Counted from the stretch's first letter, positions 25,827 through 33,349 are shown. The stretch is DNA of 64,000 nucleotides from Phocaeicola plebeius (GCF_003437535.1 NZ_QSQT01000015.1:1-64000); one strand, 5' to 3'. Program-made: numbers and translations. Notes: generated by a model not told the origin, from the sequence alone.

Positions 25827-26408
25827 CTATACGGGAAAACCCACCTTATCTTTATCCGTGATTTTTCTTAATACACGACAGGGATTTCCAGCTGCCACGA
25901 CACCCGAAGGGATATCATGAGTTACGACACTTCCGGCACCGATAACGGTATCATCGCCTATCGTCACTCCACTGAGGATAGTGCTGCCGCCTCCAATCCA
26001 GACCCGATTGCCTATGGTAATGGGTTCAGGAATCAAAGCACCTGCTATCCGCTCTGCCGCATCAAGCGAATGATTGGCCGAATACATACTCACATTGGGC
26101 CCCAACAACGTATTGTTACCTATCGTTATCTGCCCGCAATCGAGGAGCGTACATCCGAAGTTAATATAAACATCATTGCCAATCGTAATATTTTTGCCGA
26201 ATTCGCAAGCAAAGTCCGGCTCCATCCACACACGCTCCCCTACTTTCTTGAAGAGTTTGTGCATGATTTCCTGACGTCGTTCTACTTCTTCATCTTCAGT
26301 ACGGTTAAACTCCTTAAACAGCTTCTTTGCCTTAACCCTCAGGTTAAACAAATCAGCATCAAAATCATTATAGATTTGATGCTCCTGCATTTTATCCCAT
26401 TCTGTCAT
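25827..26408 (-). CDS. Maltose/galactoside O-acetyltransferase-type sugar acetyltransferase
   Basis: 193 residues from the ATG at 26408 (MTEWDKMQEHQIYND), which aligns with the usual start of the Maa/LacA family. The longer frame back to 26480 is unlikely to be translated. A left-handed beta-helix of hexapeptide repeats runs from about residue 60 (ITIGNDVYINFGC, ITIGNNTLLGPNV) to ITIGNRVWIGGGSTILSGVTIGDDTVIGAGSVVTHDIPSGVVAAGNPCRVLR; the catalytic His is in YSANHSLD. It acetylates a sugar hydroxyl using acetyl-CoA. It follows arsC by about 125 bp, with a dyad at the start, so it may be a separate unit. Confidence 0.85.
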   Translation of the reverse strand: MTEWDKMQEHQIYNDFDADLFNLRVKAKKLFKEFNRTEDEEVERRQEIMHKLFKKVGERVWMEPDFACEFGKNITIGNDVYINFGCTLLDCGQITIGNNTLLGPNVSMYSANHSLDAAERIAGALIPEPITIGNRVWIGGGSTILSGVTIGDDTVIGAGSVVTHDIPSGVVAAGNPCRVLRKITDKDKVGFPV

Positions 26409-26429
26409 ATTCAACTTTGTTAAGTTTGG

Positions 26430-26453
26430 TTTCATAGTGACGAAACTATGAAA
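26430..26453. promoter_or_regulatory. Inverted repeat upstream of the acetyltransferase start
   Basis: TTTCATAGT (26430-26438) and ACTATGAAA (26445-26453) form a perfect 9-bp inverted repeat with a 6-base spacer, just before the chosen start codon. It could be an operator or an mRNA hairpin. No canonical -7 element is visible here. Confidence 0.4.
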
Positions 26454-26534
26454 AAAATGATGAAATAACAAAGAAATCATCTGATATATTACGATTTATC
26501 GCAAAACCAAAGACGATACAACAGAATACGCATA

Positions 26535-26990
26535 TTAACCGCAACTTCCGCAAGAGCAGGCGGGTAATTCTTCTTTTCGGATTTCCGTAATGTAGAAACG
26601 GGCGAAGGCATTTTTAATCTCATTCCGCACACGACGGAATTCCGCTTCAATAAATTCCGGAGTCCCGGTGGCATGCGACGGGTCGTCAAAACCGATGTGA
26701 AGACGCTTGCCTACTTTTCCGGTAAATGCCGGACAACTTTTATTTGCTCCTCCGCACACGGTAATCACATAATCCCATTCCTGATCAAGGTAGGTATTCA
26801 CATGAGTCGGCACATGCGAACTGATGTCAATTCCGACTTCTTTCATTACCTCCACCGCCTTGGCATTTATTTGTGCGGCAGGCTCTGTTCCACCCGAATA
26901 CACTTCTATATTTTTATCGAACGACTGCAAAAAGCCGTGGGCCATCTGGCTGCGGCAACTATTTCCTGTACAAAGAATCAATACTCTCAT
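26535..26990 (-). CDS. arsC: Thioredoxin-dependent arsenate reductase
   Basis: 151 residues of the low-molecular-weight phosphatase type. The nucleophile loop CTGNSCRS starts at Cys7, and the resolving pair Cys79 and Cys86 (VCGGANKSCP) has the same 7-residue spacing as Cys82/Cys89 of the Gram-positive ArsC. It reduces As(V) to As(III). Unusually, it ends in ACSCGSCG, a cysteine-rich tail that could bind As(III). It starts 14 bp after the permease gene and is transcribed with it. Confidence 0.9.
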   Translation of the reverse strand: MRVLILCTGNSCRSQMAHGFLQSFDKNIEVYSGGTEPAAQINAKAVEVMKEVGIDISSHVPTHVNTYLDQEWDYVITVCGGANKSCPAFTGKVGKRLHIGFDDPSHATGTPEFIEAEFRRVRNEIKNAFARFYITEIRKEELPACSCGSCG

Positions 26991-27004
26991 ATAAAAATGG
27001 TAAA

Positions 27005-27973
27005 TTAAAGAACAAAATTAAACAAATAACCCGACAAGATAATGAAGAAAGCCACCGTTCCGAAGAATATCGCAATCAGCCGCCACGTCATCACCTTTTT
27101 CAGCAAAGTCGCTTCCGGAAGTGAAAGACCCACCACGGCCATCATGAAAGCAATGGCTGTACCCATAGGAATACCTTTGGCTACGAATACCTCGATGACC
27201 GGCACAATGCCTGCCGCATTGGCATACATCGGCACGGCAAGAATGACCGAAAGCGGTACGGCAAACCAGTTGTCCTTCGACATGTATTGCTCGAAAAATC
27301 CTTCGGGCACAAAGCCGTGCATAAACGCACCTATACCGATACCTATCAGAATGTAAATCAGTACACCACTGACAATCTTCCAGGCATCACGCACAATGAC
27401 GGGAAGACGCTTGATAAAAGTGGTATGGTCTTTCTCCCATTCTCCTGCCTGCGCCGAGGAGCTGGCCTGTATCTGCTTCACCCAGTCGCTCAGGTAAGGT
27501 GAGAGATGCATACGGCCAAGCACAAAACCTCCTATCACTCCCAGCAGAATACCACTGATGACATAGATAAGTGTGACTTTCAGTCCAAAAGAGCCGAGGA
27601 ACATAGCCACCGCCACCTCGTTCACCAGCGGAGAAGTAATCAGGAAGGCAAACGTCACTCCCAAAGGGATACCGCCTTTTACAAAGCCGATAAACAAGGG
27701 AATGGACGAGCAGGAACAGAACGGAGTAATGGCTCCGAAAATAGAGGCCAGAACATACTGCAACCCATACATTTTATGCGTTACCAGATAGTTCCTCAAA
27801 CGTTCTATCGGAAAATAAGCGTTAATGATTCCCATCAGCACACTGATAAAAAACAGTAGAATAAGAATCTTGATGGTATCATAAAAAAAGAAGTTTACGG
27901 CTACCCCAAGCGGCGTATCAGCACTCAGTCCGAACAATCCGTAAACAAGCCAGTCTGCAAAATCTTGTATCAT
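27005..27973 (-). CDS. ArsP-like permease (UPF0718 family), probable arsenical efflux
   Basis: 322 residues with about eight membrane helices. PFCSCSSIPLFIGFVKGGIPLGVTFAFLI near residue 80 is the family's cysteine motif, and a second related half follows after a hydrophilic loop at about residues 170-200 (SSSAQAGEWEKDHTTF). Members export trivalent organoarsenicals or inorganic arsenite. The ars setting supports arsenic, but the exact species is not readable from the sequence. It is preceded by a hairpin and a TTCG-N8-CGAA dyad, so it may start a second transcript with arsC. Confidence 0.85.
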   Translation of the reverse strand: MIQDFADWLVYGLFGLSADTPLGVAVNFFFYDTIKILILLFFISVLMGIINAYFPIERLRNYLVTHKMYGLQYVLASIFGAITPFCSCSSIPLFIGFVKGGIPLGVTFAFLITSPLVNEVAVAMFLGSFGLKVTLIYVISGILLGVIGGFVLGRMHLSPYLSDWVKQIQASSSAQAGEWEKDHTTFIKRLPVIVRDAWKIVSGVLIYILIGIGIGAFMHGFVPEGFFEQYMSKDNWFAVPLSVILAVPMYANAAGIVPVIEVFVAKGIPMGTAIAFMMAVVGLSLPEATLLKKVMTWRLIAIFFGTVAFFIILSGYLFNFVL

Positions 27974-27989
27974 GTTTCTATCGTTATAA

Positions 27990-28005
27990 TTCGTTTAAAT
28001 ACGAA
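27990..28005. promoter_or_regulatory. TTCG-N8-CGAA dyad before the permease gene
   Basis: TTCGTTTAAATACGAA lies 17 bp upstream of the ATG of the permease. It has the same outer half-sites and spacing as the dyads at 29941 and 29555 in this cluster, so it is a candidate ArsR operator. Confidence 0.55.
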
Positions 28006-28022
28006 CAAGTATCCCATCATAA

Positions 28023-28058
28023 AAGCGGCAGCTGCCTTGAAGGTCGTTTCTGCCGCTT
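28023..28058 (-). terminator. Hairpin between the thioredoxin-like and permease genes
   Basis: AAGCGGCAG (28023-28031) pairs perfectly with CTGCCGCTT (28050-28058). On the minus strand it is followed by TTTTATGATGG. It could reduce read-through from the first part of the ars operon into the permease and arsC genes. Confidence 0.6.
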
Positions 28059-28076
28059 CTGAATCAATCCTCTTGT

Positions 28077-28313
28077 TTATCCGATCCCTAAAAGTTTCTT
28101 CACATCGCTTTCGGTGGGAACCTGTCCTTTCATCTTCACTACTTCGTCTACCACAACGGCAGGAGTCGTCATGACGTTGTAGCTCACCATTTCCATGATG
28201 TCATCCACCTTGGTCAGTTTCACGTCCAGGTTATTTTCCTTGATTACTTTTTCAATTACATTATAGGTGGTCTTGCACTTTGCACAACCCGGTCCCAATA
28301 CTTTAATTTCCAT
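28077..28313 (-). CDS. Small redox-active thioredoxin-like protein
   Basis: 78 residues from the ATG at 28313 (MEIKVLGPGCAKCKTTY); the longer frame to 28340 adds nine residues without homology to the family start. The CAKC active site lies near residues 10-13, followed by a thioredoxin-like fold (LDVKLTKVDDIMEMVSYNVMTTPAVVVDEVVKMKG) with a conserved cis-Pro. It belongs to the redox-active disulfide protein 2 family, common in ars operons. It may supply electrons to the reductase system or bind As(III). Confidence 0.85.
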   Translation of the reverse strand: MEIKVLGPGCAKCKTTYNVIEKVIKENNLDVKLTKVDDIMEMVSYNVMTTPAVVVDEVVKMKGQVPTESDVKKLLGIG

Positions 28314-28346
28314 ACTTGTAAAGATTTTGTTTGTTATCAAATTCGT

Positions 28347-29054
28347 TTATAAATACATTATCCAGCTATAATATATGCCGATGACGATAAACAGCACACC
28401 AACTATGCGGTTCATCCATTTCTGCACCTTCTGCATCTTGCCGTAAAAATTGCCCAGCTGCTGTACACTGAAGGCTAAAATCCACGCCACGACCAGCACC
28501 GGTATGGCAGTCGCAATGGCAAACACAACGGGCAGCAGATAACCTGCTGTGGCCGTGGCCGACATCGGTATCAGCATGCCAAAATAAAAGACACCGCTTG
28601 TGGGACAGAAAGCCAGGGCAAACAACGCGCCTATTATCAACGCACCCCAACCGCCTTTCCGGGCAAGCCCTTCCGCATTACCCTGAAATCCGAACTGAGG
28701 CAAGTTCAACCTATCACCGAGAAGCATGAAAAGGCCTATCAGGAACAAAAGCGGGCCCAACACAAGCTCTCCCCACACTCCGATGGTCTTCTGTATGCCA
28801 AACATGCTCGAGCCCTCTTTCAGAACCAGAATCAACACCACTCCAAGCAACGCGTACGAAAGAATACGTCCCAGCGTATAGAGTAGTCCGTTCCAGAAAA
28901 TACGCCTCCGGTTCTCAATATCTTTCCCGATAAAGCCAATGGCCGCAATGTTGGTTGCCAACGGACAAGGCGAAAGTGCAGTCAGCAGTCCAAGCAAAAA
29001 CGCCGTCCATACAGGAGTGGAACTGTTGTCCAACAATGTCTGTAACCAGTCCAT
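28347..29054 (-). CDS. arsG: CcdA-like membrane protein, ArsG-family arsenical efflux permease
   Basis: 235 residues, six membrane helices. SPCPLATNIAAIGFI near residue 28 and FCPTSGVFYFGMLIP near residue 145 carry the paired cysteine/proline motifs of the CcdA fold. Such genes next to an ArsF-like protein have been described as efflux permeases for aromatic arsenicals. It sits 12 bp from the ArsF-like gene and 33 bp before the thioredoxin-like gene, so the three may form one electron and export unit. The substrate is inferred from context. Confidence 0.75.
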   Translation of the reverse strand: MDWLQTLLDNSSTPVWTAFLLGLLTALSPCPLATNIAAIGFIGKDIENRRRIFWNGLLYTLGRILSYALLGVVLILVLKEGSSMFGIQKTIGVWGELVLGPLLFLIGLFMLLGDRLNLPQFGFQGNAEGLARKGGWGALIIGALFALAFCPTSGVFYFGMLIPMSATATAGYLLPVVFAIATAIPVLVVAWILAFSVQQLGNFYGKMQKVQKWMNRIVGVLFIVIGIYYSWIMYL

Positions 29055-29066
29055 AGCCTCTCCTTA

Positions 29067-29528
29067 TTATTTCAACATGTCATTTATGGTTTTCACCAGT
29101 CCTTCCTTGAACACCTCCGGCGATTTACGGGCATTTCCGAAAGCAAACTGAGTCATATTTTCCGCAGTCTCCTGCCCGTTCTTATAACCAACCACAAACA
29201 GTGACGACCAGGTAACCTCATATTTTTCGGCGATTTTCTCATTTTCCTTCTTGCTGATGTCTATCACCTTGAACACCACTTCCCCCTTCTTTACCTGCTC
29301 CGAAAGATTCTCTTTCATCACAGCCAGAGTATTGTTTTCAATGGCTATACACGTAGCACAACGCTGCTTTCCATGAAAATACAATACCTCTACATGGTCT
29401 TTGGCAGTTACCTCACTGTTTCTGACCACCGCTTTGTCACTTGTCTGAATTTCTTTTTCACTTCTGCCCTGCATCCCACATGAGGCCAATGCCAAGCATA
29501 CTGACAGAAGACATACCATCTTTTTCAT
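29067..29528 (-). CDS. arsF: ArsF-like lipoprotein, putative nitroreductase subunit of the ars cluster
   Basis: 153 residues from the ATG at 29528 (MKKMVCLLSVCLALASCG), a lipoprotein signal; the longer frame to 29645 overlaps arsR and is rejected. A thioredoxin-like domain carries YFHGKQRCATCIAIEN with a CATC pair near residue 70. The family is annotated as a nitrophenyl-arsenical reductase subunit and is paired with the neighbouring ArsG-like permease. Its enzymatic role is established only by family name. Confidence 0.72.
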   Translation of the reverse strand: MKKMVCLLSVCLALASCGMQGRSEKEIQTSDKAVVRNSEVTAKDHVEVLYFHGKQRCATCIAIENNTLAVMKENLSEQVKKGEVVFKVIDISKKENEKIAEKYEVTWSSLFVVGYKNGQETAENMTQFAFGNARKSPEVFKEGLVKTINDMLK

Positions 29529-29554
29529 CGTTCTTCTATATCTATTATTAGTAA

Positions 29555-29570
29555 TTCGCAAAACAACGAA
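29555..29570. promoter_or_regulatory. TTCG-N8-CGAA dyad between arsR and arsF
   Basis: TTCGCAAAACAACGAA matches the dyad over the arsR promoter at 14 of 16 positions. It lies in the 64-bp gap between the arsR stop and the arsF-like start. Candidate ArsR site. Confidence 0.55.
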
Positions 29571-29592
29571 CAAGCACAACAAAAAAAAGAGC

Positions 29593-29925
29593 TTATTCGC
29601 AACAGCTCTCTTTTTTACATATCGGCTGGCCCAGGAAATCGGCAAACATTTTTTTGGCCAGTTTCCAGTTCTCCTTATTAATGCAATACCTCACCTTAGG
29701 TGCTTCAATCTCTCCCTGAATCAGTCCGGCTTCTTTCAGTTCCTTCAAGTGCTGTGACACTGTAGCCTTGGCTATAGGCAGTTCTTCATGAATGTCGCCG
29801 AAAAAGCAACATTCCTGTGAGGCCAAAAATTGAAGTATGGCTATACGAGCCGGATGCCCCATGGCCTTGGCAAAGCGGGCCATTTTTTCCTGTTCTTCTG
29901 AATAGTTCTTTCTTACCATTTTCAC
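29593..29925 (-). CDS. arsR: ArsR-family arsenic-responsive repressor
   Basis: 110 residues, winged helix ([19 protein letters not shown] at the N-terminus, [21 protein letters not shown] as recognition region near residue 53). A Cys pair sits before the first DNA-binding helix ([14 protein letters not shown]) and the C-terminus carries three more (ICKKESCCE), so the As(III) site may differ from the ELCVCDL type of E. coli ArsR. The promoter and a TTCG-N8-CGAA dyad overlap directly upstream, as expected for autorepression. Confidence 0.9.
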   Translation of the reverse strand: MKMVRKNYSEEQEKMARFAKAMGHPARIAILQFLASQECCFFGDIHEELPIAKATVSQHLKELKEAGLIQGEIEAPKVRYCINKENWKLAKKMFADFLGQPICKKESCCE

Positions 29926-29940
29926 CTCTTTTGTTTGTTG

Positions 29941-29976
29941 TTCGCAAAATTACGAATATAATTATACAGCGCCAAA
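29941..29976 (-). promoter_or_regulatory. ars operon promoter with overlapping candidate ArsR operator
   Basis: On the minus strand TTTG (29976-29973), 20 bp, TAATTTTG (29952-29945): a full consensus promoter with start near 29938. The dyad TTCGCAAAATTACGAA (29941-29956) covers the -7 element, so a bound repressor would block polymerase. Confidence 0.75.
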
Positions 29977-30107
29977 GAAAAACTTATTTTTTTCAAGCAG
30001 AAAACTTCTTTTAGCTATCTGCTTATTGTAGAACTTTAAAATGATTAGGAAATAATGTAACTTATTATATTTTGCAAACTTCCTAAAAGAAAAAGCAGAC
30101 TGCTGAA

Positions 30108-30208
30108 AAGTTTTCTACGTTTCCCCCACATAAACCGTACGGTTTCCGATAGGGAAACCTATATTTCCGCACTGAGAAACTTACGTTTCTGCAACGGGAA
30201 ACGTAAAA
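30108..30208. repeat. 22-bp periodic palindrome array D (5 units, GAAAC core)
   Basis: Units start at 30108, 30130, 30152, 30174 and 30196 in exact 22-bp steps, with spacers CCCAC, CGATA, GCACT and GCAAC. The units are palindromes of the form GAAAC...GTTTC (for example ATAAACCGTACGGTTTC, GAGAAACTTACGTTTCT), unlike the AAACG core of arrays A-C. The first unit is nearly the reverse complement of the last. The array abuts the terminator of the MltF-like gene. Confidence 0.85.
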
Positions 30209-30246
30209 AAATAGCCTGAAGCTTCCGCAAAAACTTCAGGCTATTT
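30202..30246 (-). terminator. Intrinsic terminator of the MltF-like gene
   Basis: A perfect 13-bp stem, AAATAGCCTGAAG (30209-30221) with CTTCAGGCTATTT (30234-30246). On the minus strand the T-run continues (TTTTTTTACG), giving a classical terminator 24 bp after the stop. Confidence 0.88.
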
Positions 30247-30269
30247 ATAAAACCCAACTTTTCAGTTGT

Positions 30270-31646
30270 TTACTTCTTTATCTTCTTTCGGTAAAGTTCC
30301 GCACGTGCCAGAATCTCGTGTACAAACTCATAGGTATCGCTTCCTCGGGCATACCCGTTCTTGCAAACGGGATCCTGATAATATTCCTTGTTGCTTTTCA
30401 ACAGCATAAAGTGGGCCACATGATGCTCCCAGATGTAGCGGTTACGTCCGTATTTTTCGGCCAATGCCATGGCATCGGTCACATGGCCGATACCGGAATT
30501 ATAGGCAGCCAATATGAACTTGGCCTGTTCTTCCTTATCCGTGATTTTACTAAACGTACGCTGCATTCCGGCAATATACTTCACGGCAGCTTTGATACTC
30601 TCTTCCGGATCCTGCTCTTTGCCCGGCGGCACTCCCATGGCACGTGCCGTAGCCGGCATCAGCTGCATCAGCCCCTTGGCCCCAGCCCATGATACGACAT
30701 TCGGATTGAAGTTCGATTCGGTATAGGCCAACGAAGCTAACAGACGCCAGTCCCAACCGATTTCTTTGGCATAACGCCGGAACAAATCATCGTAGTGGGA
30801 AATCTTACCGTCTTTCACGGAAAGAATGGCTCCATGTGCGGGACGCTTGGCCAATTCAAAATAACGGCGGGCGCTGGCACGAAACTCCGGTGAATTGATG
30901 TTCTCGCGGTGCCATTTATCGGCAGCTTCTGCCAGTAAGGGTGAAGTTTTTCGTACGGCCCACGAAGAACGCTGGTCAAAGCTGATGGCCAAGTTGATGT
31001 CAAGTACCGGATAATAGGTACGGTTGATGCGAGCAATTTCATCTGTAGCTACCGTGTAGTCAATACGCCCCTCTGCCACCCACGTAATCAGGTCTTCCGA
31101 CGATACACTGTCGGAGGAAATCTCACAAATATCGATTCCTCCTCCCAGTTCGCGGTTCAGATTCTCCAGACGGGTACGGTATTTTCCGGAATTGACATAG
31201 ACTTTCTTTCCTACCAGTTCCGTGACATCCTTCAAAGCTTTCTTCCCTCTCCGCTGTATAATTACCTGCCGCGTAATGTCTTCTTCACCACAATAAATCA
31301 GACTATCCTTCAGCGGATTGGTAATAATCAGGTTGTAGGCTACCAAATCACCTTCTCCTTTGAGCAGACTGCTCACCAGCTGCTCTTCGTCTTTTACGAC
31401 CTTCACCTTTAGGTCGAGTCCCAGCGACTTGGCAAACTGCTGGGCCAATTCGTACTGGAATCCCATGGGTTCACCACGGTAATGGAAATAAGACACAGAG
31501 CTGTTGACAGTCAGCACCACCAGTTCCTTTCTTTCCTGAATCTGTGGCAAATCGACGGCAGTCTCTTCCGCTTTTTTCTCAGAGCCGCATGAAAAAAACA
31601 AAAAAAAGGCCAGCACACAGCACAGCCCCGTTATCCAGCCTTTCAT
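30270..31646 (-). CDS. mltF: MltF-like lytic transglycosylase lipoprotein
   Basis: 458 residues. Lipobox LFFSCG (Cys near 20). Residues about 35-265 are a solute-binding-like regulatory domain (YFHYRGEPMGFQYELAQQFA). Residues about 290-458 are a lysozyme-like SLT domain with the catalytic Glu in ASLAYTESNFNPNVVSWAGAKGLMQLMPATA. It cleaves peptidoglycan to anhydromuropeptides at the envelope. The 3' end of its coding frame begins 4 bp inside udk on the same strand (ATGA-type overlap), so the two are co-transcribed. Confidence 0.9.
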   Translation of the reverse strand: MKGWITGLCCVLAFFLFFSCGSEKKAEETAVDLPQIQERKELVVLTVNSSVSYFHYRGEPMGFQYELAQQFAKSLGLDLKVKVVKDEEQLVSSLLKGEGDLVAYNLIITNPLKDSLIYCGEEDITRQVIIQRRGKKALKDVTELVGKKVYVNSGKYRTRLENLNRELGGGIDICEISSDSVSSEDLITWVAEGRIDYTVATDEIARINRTYYPVLDINLAISFDQRSSWAVRKTSPLLAEAADKWHRENINSPEFRASARRYFELAKRPAHGAILSVKDGKISHYDDLFRRYAKEIGWDWRLLASLAYTESNFNPNVVSWAGAKGLMQLMPATARAMGVPPGKEQDPEESIKAAVKYIAGMQRTFSKITDKEEQAKFILAAYNSGIGHVTDAMALAEKYGRNRYIWEHHVAHFMLLKSNKEYYQDPVCKNGYARGSDTYEFVHEILARAELYRKKIKK

Positions 31647-32266
31647 TTGTCTACGATTCGTTCAATGTACATCTTCAGAATCTCGATGGCCTTTTCATTA
31701 TGACCTCCTTGCGGCACAATCAGGTCGGCTATTCGCTTGGCCGGTTCGATAAACTCCAGGTGCATGGGTTTCAACACACGCACATAACGTTCCATCACCG
31801 CCTCAGCCGTACGTCCGCGTTCTATCACATCTCGCTGGATGACACGGATGAGACGTTCGTCCGGATCGGCATCCACAAAAATACGGAGGTCCATCTGCTT
31901 GCACAACCTGCGGTCGCTCAAAGCCAAAATACCTTCGATGATGATGACCTTACGGGGTTCTACATGCACGGTTTCTTTCTGGCGCGTACAGGTAAGATAG
32001 GAATATACAGGCTGTTCAATGGATTCTCCGTTACGCAGCATGGAGATATGCTTGGAGAGCAAATCCCAGTCGAATGCCGAAGGATGGTCAAAGTTGATGT
32101 TCTGCCGTTCTTCCACGGGCACATGACTGCTGTCCTTATAATATGAATCAAGCGGAAGCACTGCCACTTCATTCTCCGACAGACTTTCGATAATCCTTCT
32201 CACTACAGTTGTTTTACCGGAGCCTGTTCCTCCTGCAATTCCAATGATAATCATAACTTGTTTCAA
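31643..32266 (-). CDS. udk: Uridine kinase
   Basis: 207 residues. P-loop GIAGGTGSGKTTVVRR near residue 8, then DSYYKDSSHVPVEERQNINFDHPSAFDWDLL, the usual substrate-binding region, and IIEGILALSDRRL. It phosphorylates uridine and cytidine to the monophosphates in the salvage pathway. It overlaps the MltF-like gene by 4 bp and has its own consensus promoter, face to face with that of the Dabb gene. Confidence 0.94.
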   Translation of the reverse strand: MKQVMIIIGIAGGTGSGKTTVVRRIIESLSENEVAVLPLDSYYKDSSHVPVEERQNINFDHPSAFDWDLLSKHISMLRNGESIEQPVYSYLTCTRQKETVHVEPRKVIIIEGILALSDRRLCKQMDLRIFVDADPDERLIRVIQRDVIERGRTAEAVMERYVRVLKPMHLEFIEPAKRIADLIVPQGGHNEKAIEILKMYIERIVDK

Positions 32267-32277
32267 TAATTAATTTC

Positions 32278-32285
32278 TATATTTG
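32278..32285 (+). promoter_or_regulatory. -7 element of the Dabb/thioesterase promoter
   Basis: TATATTTG, 40 bp upstream of the ATG at 32325. It is only 7 bp from the udk -7 element on the other strand, so the two promoters share the same DNA. Confidence 0.55.
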
Positions 32286-32292
32286 CAATATT

Positions 32293-32323
32293 CAAAGATA
32301 CGAAAATCATAAAAACAAACAAA
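32293..32323 (-). promoter_or_regulatory. udk promoter
   Basis: On the minus strand TTTG (32323-32320), 19 bp, TATCTTTG (32300-32293). Predicted start near 32286, about 20 nt before the udk ATG. Confidence 0.7.
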
Positions 32324-32324
32324 C

Positions 32325-32624
32325 ATGGTCAAGCACATTGTTTTATTTAAATTGAAAGAAACCCTTTCTCCGGCAGAAAAAGCCGACATTATGAACCGTT
32401 TCAAGACTGCCATCGAGGCTCTTCCGGCCACTATCCCCTTTATTCGTGACATTCATGTAGGACTGAATGAAAACCCGGCAGAAGTATGGGACATCTGCCT
32501 GGACAGCAGTTTCGATACGCTGGACGACGTGAAGGCTTATGCCATCCATCCGGCACACGTAGCCGCAGCTGGTATTCTGAAAGATGCCAAGGAAAACCGT
32601 GCCTGCGTGGACTATACTATCTAA
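32325..32624 (+). CDS. Dabb-family (stress-responsive alpha/beta barrel) protein
   Basis: 99 residues with the ferredoxin-like dimeric alpha/beta-barrel pattern of the family: MVKHIVLFKLKETLSP at the start, RDIHVGLNENPAEVWDICLDSSFDTLDDVKAYAIHPAHVAA with the conserved HP. Members are small stress-associated or monooxygenase-like proteins whose reaction is often unknown. It is followed after 12 bp by a hotdog thioesterase gene. Confidence 0.88.
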   Translation: MVKHIVLFKLKETLSPAEKADIMNRFKTAIEALPATIPFIRDIHVGLNENPAEVWDICLDSSFDTLDDVKAYAIHPAHVAAAGILKDAKENRACVDYTI

Positions 32625-32636
32625 AACTCAGCCATC

Positions 32637-33122
32637 ATGGAAAAAATCATCAATCCATGGGAAGGAATGGAAGGATACTTCTGTTTCGGCTGTGCCCCCA
32701 ACAACGAGTCGGGCCTGAAAATGGAATTTTATGAAGACGGGGACGAGATTGTGAGTAAATGGGTACCTGAAGCCCGTTTTCAAGGTTGGTTGAACACCCT
32801 GCACGGAGGTATTCAGGCAACTCTGCTGGATGAGATATGTGCCTGGGTGATTGCCCGCAAGCTTCAGACGGCGGGAGTGACTTCGCGCATGGAAACTCAA
32901 TACCTGAAACCCATTCACACGACCGACTCTCACCTTACCCTCAAAGGAAGAATCAAGGAGCAGAAACGGAACTTTGTGTTCATTGAAGCCGAAATCTACA
33001 ATGCACAGGATGAAGTCTGCACCAAGGCCGTCTGCACCTATTTCATTTTCCCAAGAGAAAAAGCAGAAAAGGAAATGTACTTCAAAGGCTGTTATACGGA
33101 AAAAGAAAAGGAATCTTTATAA
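32637..33122 (+). CDS. PaaI-type hotdog thioesterase
   Basis: 161 residues. CFGCAPNNESGLKMEFYEDG near residue 16 and FQGWLNTLHGGIQATLLDEICAWVI near residue 48 with the conserved HGG and active-site Asp/Glu are the hallmarks of the PaaI/YbgC-like hotdog fold. It should hydrolyse an acyl-CoA thioester; the acyl group is not evident. Second gene of a two-gene unit, ending 60 bp before the his promoter. Confidence 0.86.
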   Translation: MEKIINPWEGMEGYFCFGCAPNNESGLKMEFYEDGDEIVSKWVPEARFQGWLNTLHGGIQATLLDEICAWVIARKLQTAGVTSRMETQYLKPIHTTDSHLTLKGRIKEQKRNFVFIEAEIYNAQDEVCTKAVCTYFIFPREKAEKEMYFKGCYTEKEKESL

Positions 33123-33157
33123 ATTTGACAGCAAAAGCGAGTTTTTTCTGATAAATA

Positions 33158-33189
33158 TTTGCTTTTTTAATTCTTATCTAATATTTTTG
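33158..33189 (+). promoter_or_regulatory. his operon promoter
   Basis: TTTG (33158-33161), 20 bp, TATTTTTG (33182-33189), a full Bacteroidetes consensus. The predicted start near 33196 is about 16 nt before the leader-peptide ATG. Confidence 0.75.
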
Positions 33190-33211
33190 TCGCAACAAAA
33201 GAACGATAATT

Positions 33212-33274
33212 ATGATTTTAAATACTGTACATCATCGCCATCATCATTACCTAACGGTTCACACGGTAGGCTGA
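33212..33274 (+). CDS. hisL: his operon leader peptide
   Basis: A 20-codon ORF reading MILNTVHHRHHHYLTVHTVG, with six histidines, five of them within codons 7-12. It lies between the his promoter and a terminator-like hairpin, before hisG. In enterobacterial his operons ribosome stalling on such His codons under histidine starvation prevents formation of the terminator. The same logic is expected here. It is too short to be found by length-based gene calling. Confidence 0.9.
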   Translation: MILNTVHHRHHHYLTVHTVG

Positions 33275-33307
33275 CGACGCGTGCAGTTACAAGAGATAAG
33301 ATTACAC

Positions 33308-33349
33308 AAAGGCTTGCCGTAAGAATTTATTCCTCGGTAAGCCTTTTTT
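33308..33349 (+). promoter_or_regulatory. his attenuator terminator hairpin
   Basis: AAAGGCTTGCCG (33308-33319) pairs with CGGTAAGCCTTT (33335-33346), 12 bp with one G-U pair, followed by TTTTTT, and lies 29 bp before hisG. Two copies of ACGGT in the leader ORF (33254-33258 and 33263-33267) could pair with GCCGT of the left arm as an antiterminator; this is a suggestion only. Confidence 0.82.

Noticed and set aside
29529..29645. Long N-terminal extension of the ArsF-like protein
   Set aside because: It overlaps the arsR coding end and contains no signal peptide at its front; the internal ATG gives a lipoprotein signal.
33174..33211. A second leader peptide before the his leader
   Set aside because: No short ORF with repeated amino-acid codons is present upstream of 33212; the His-rich ORF explains the leader.
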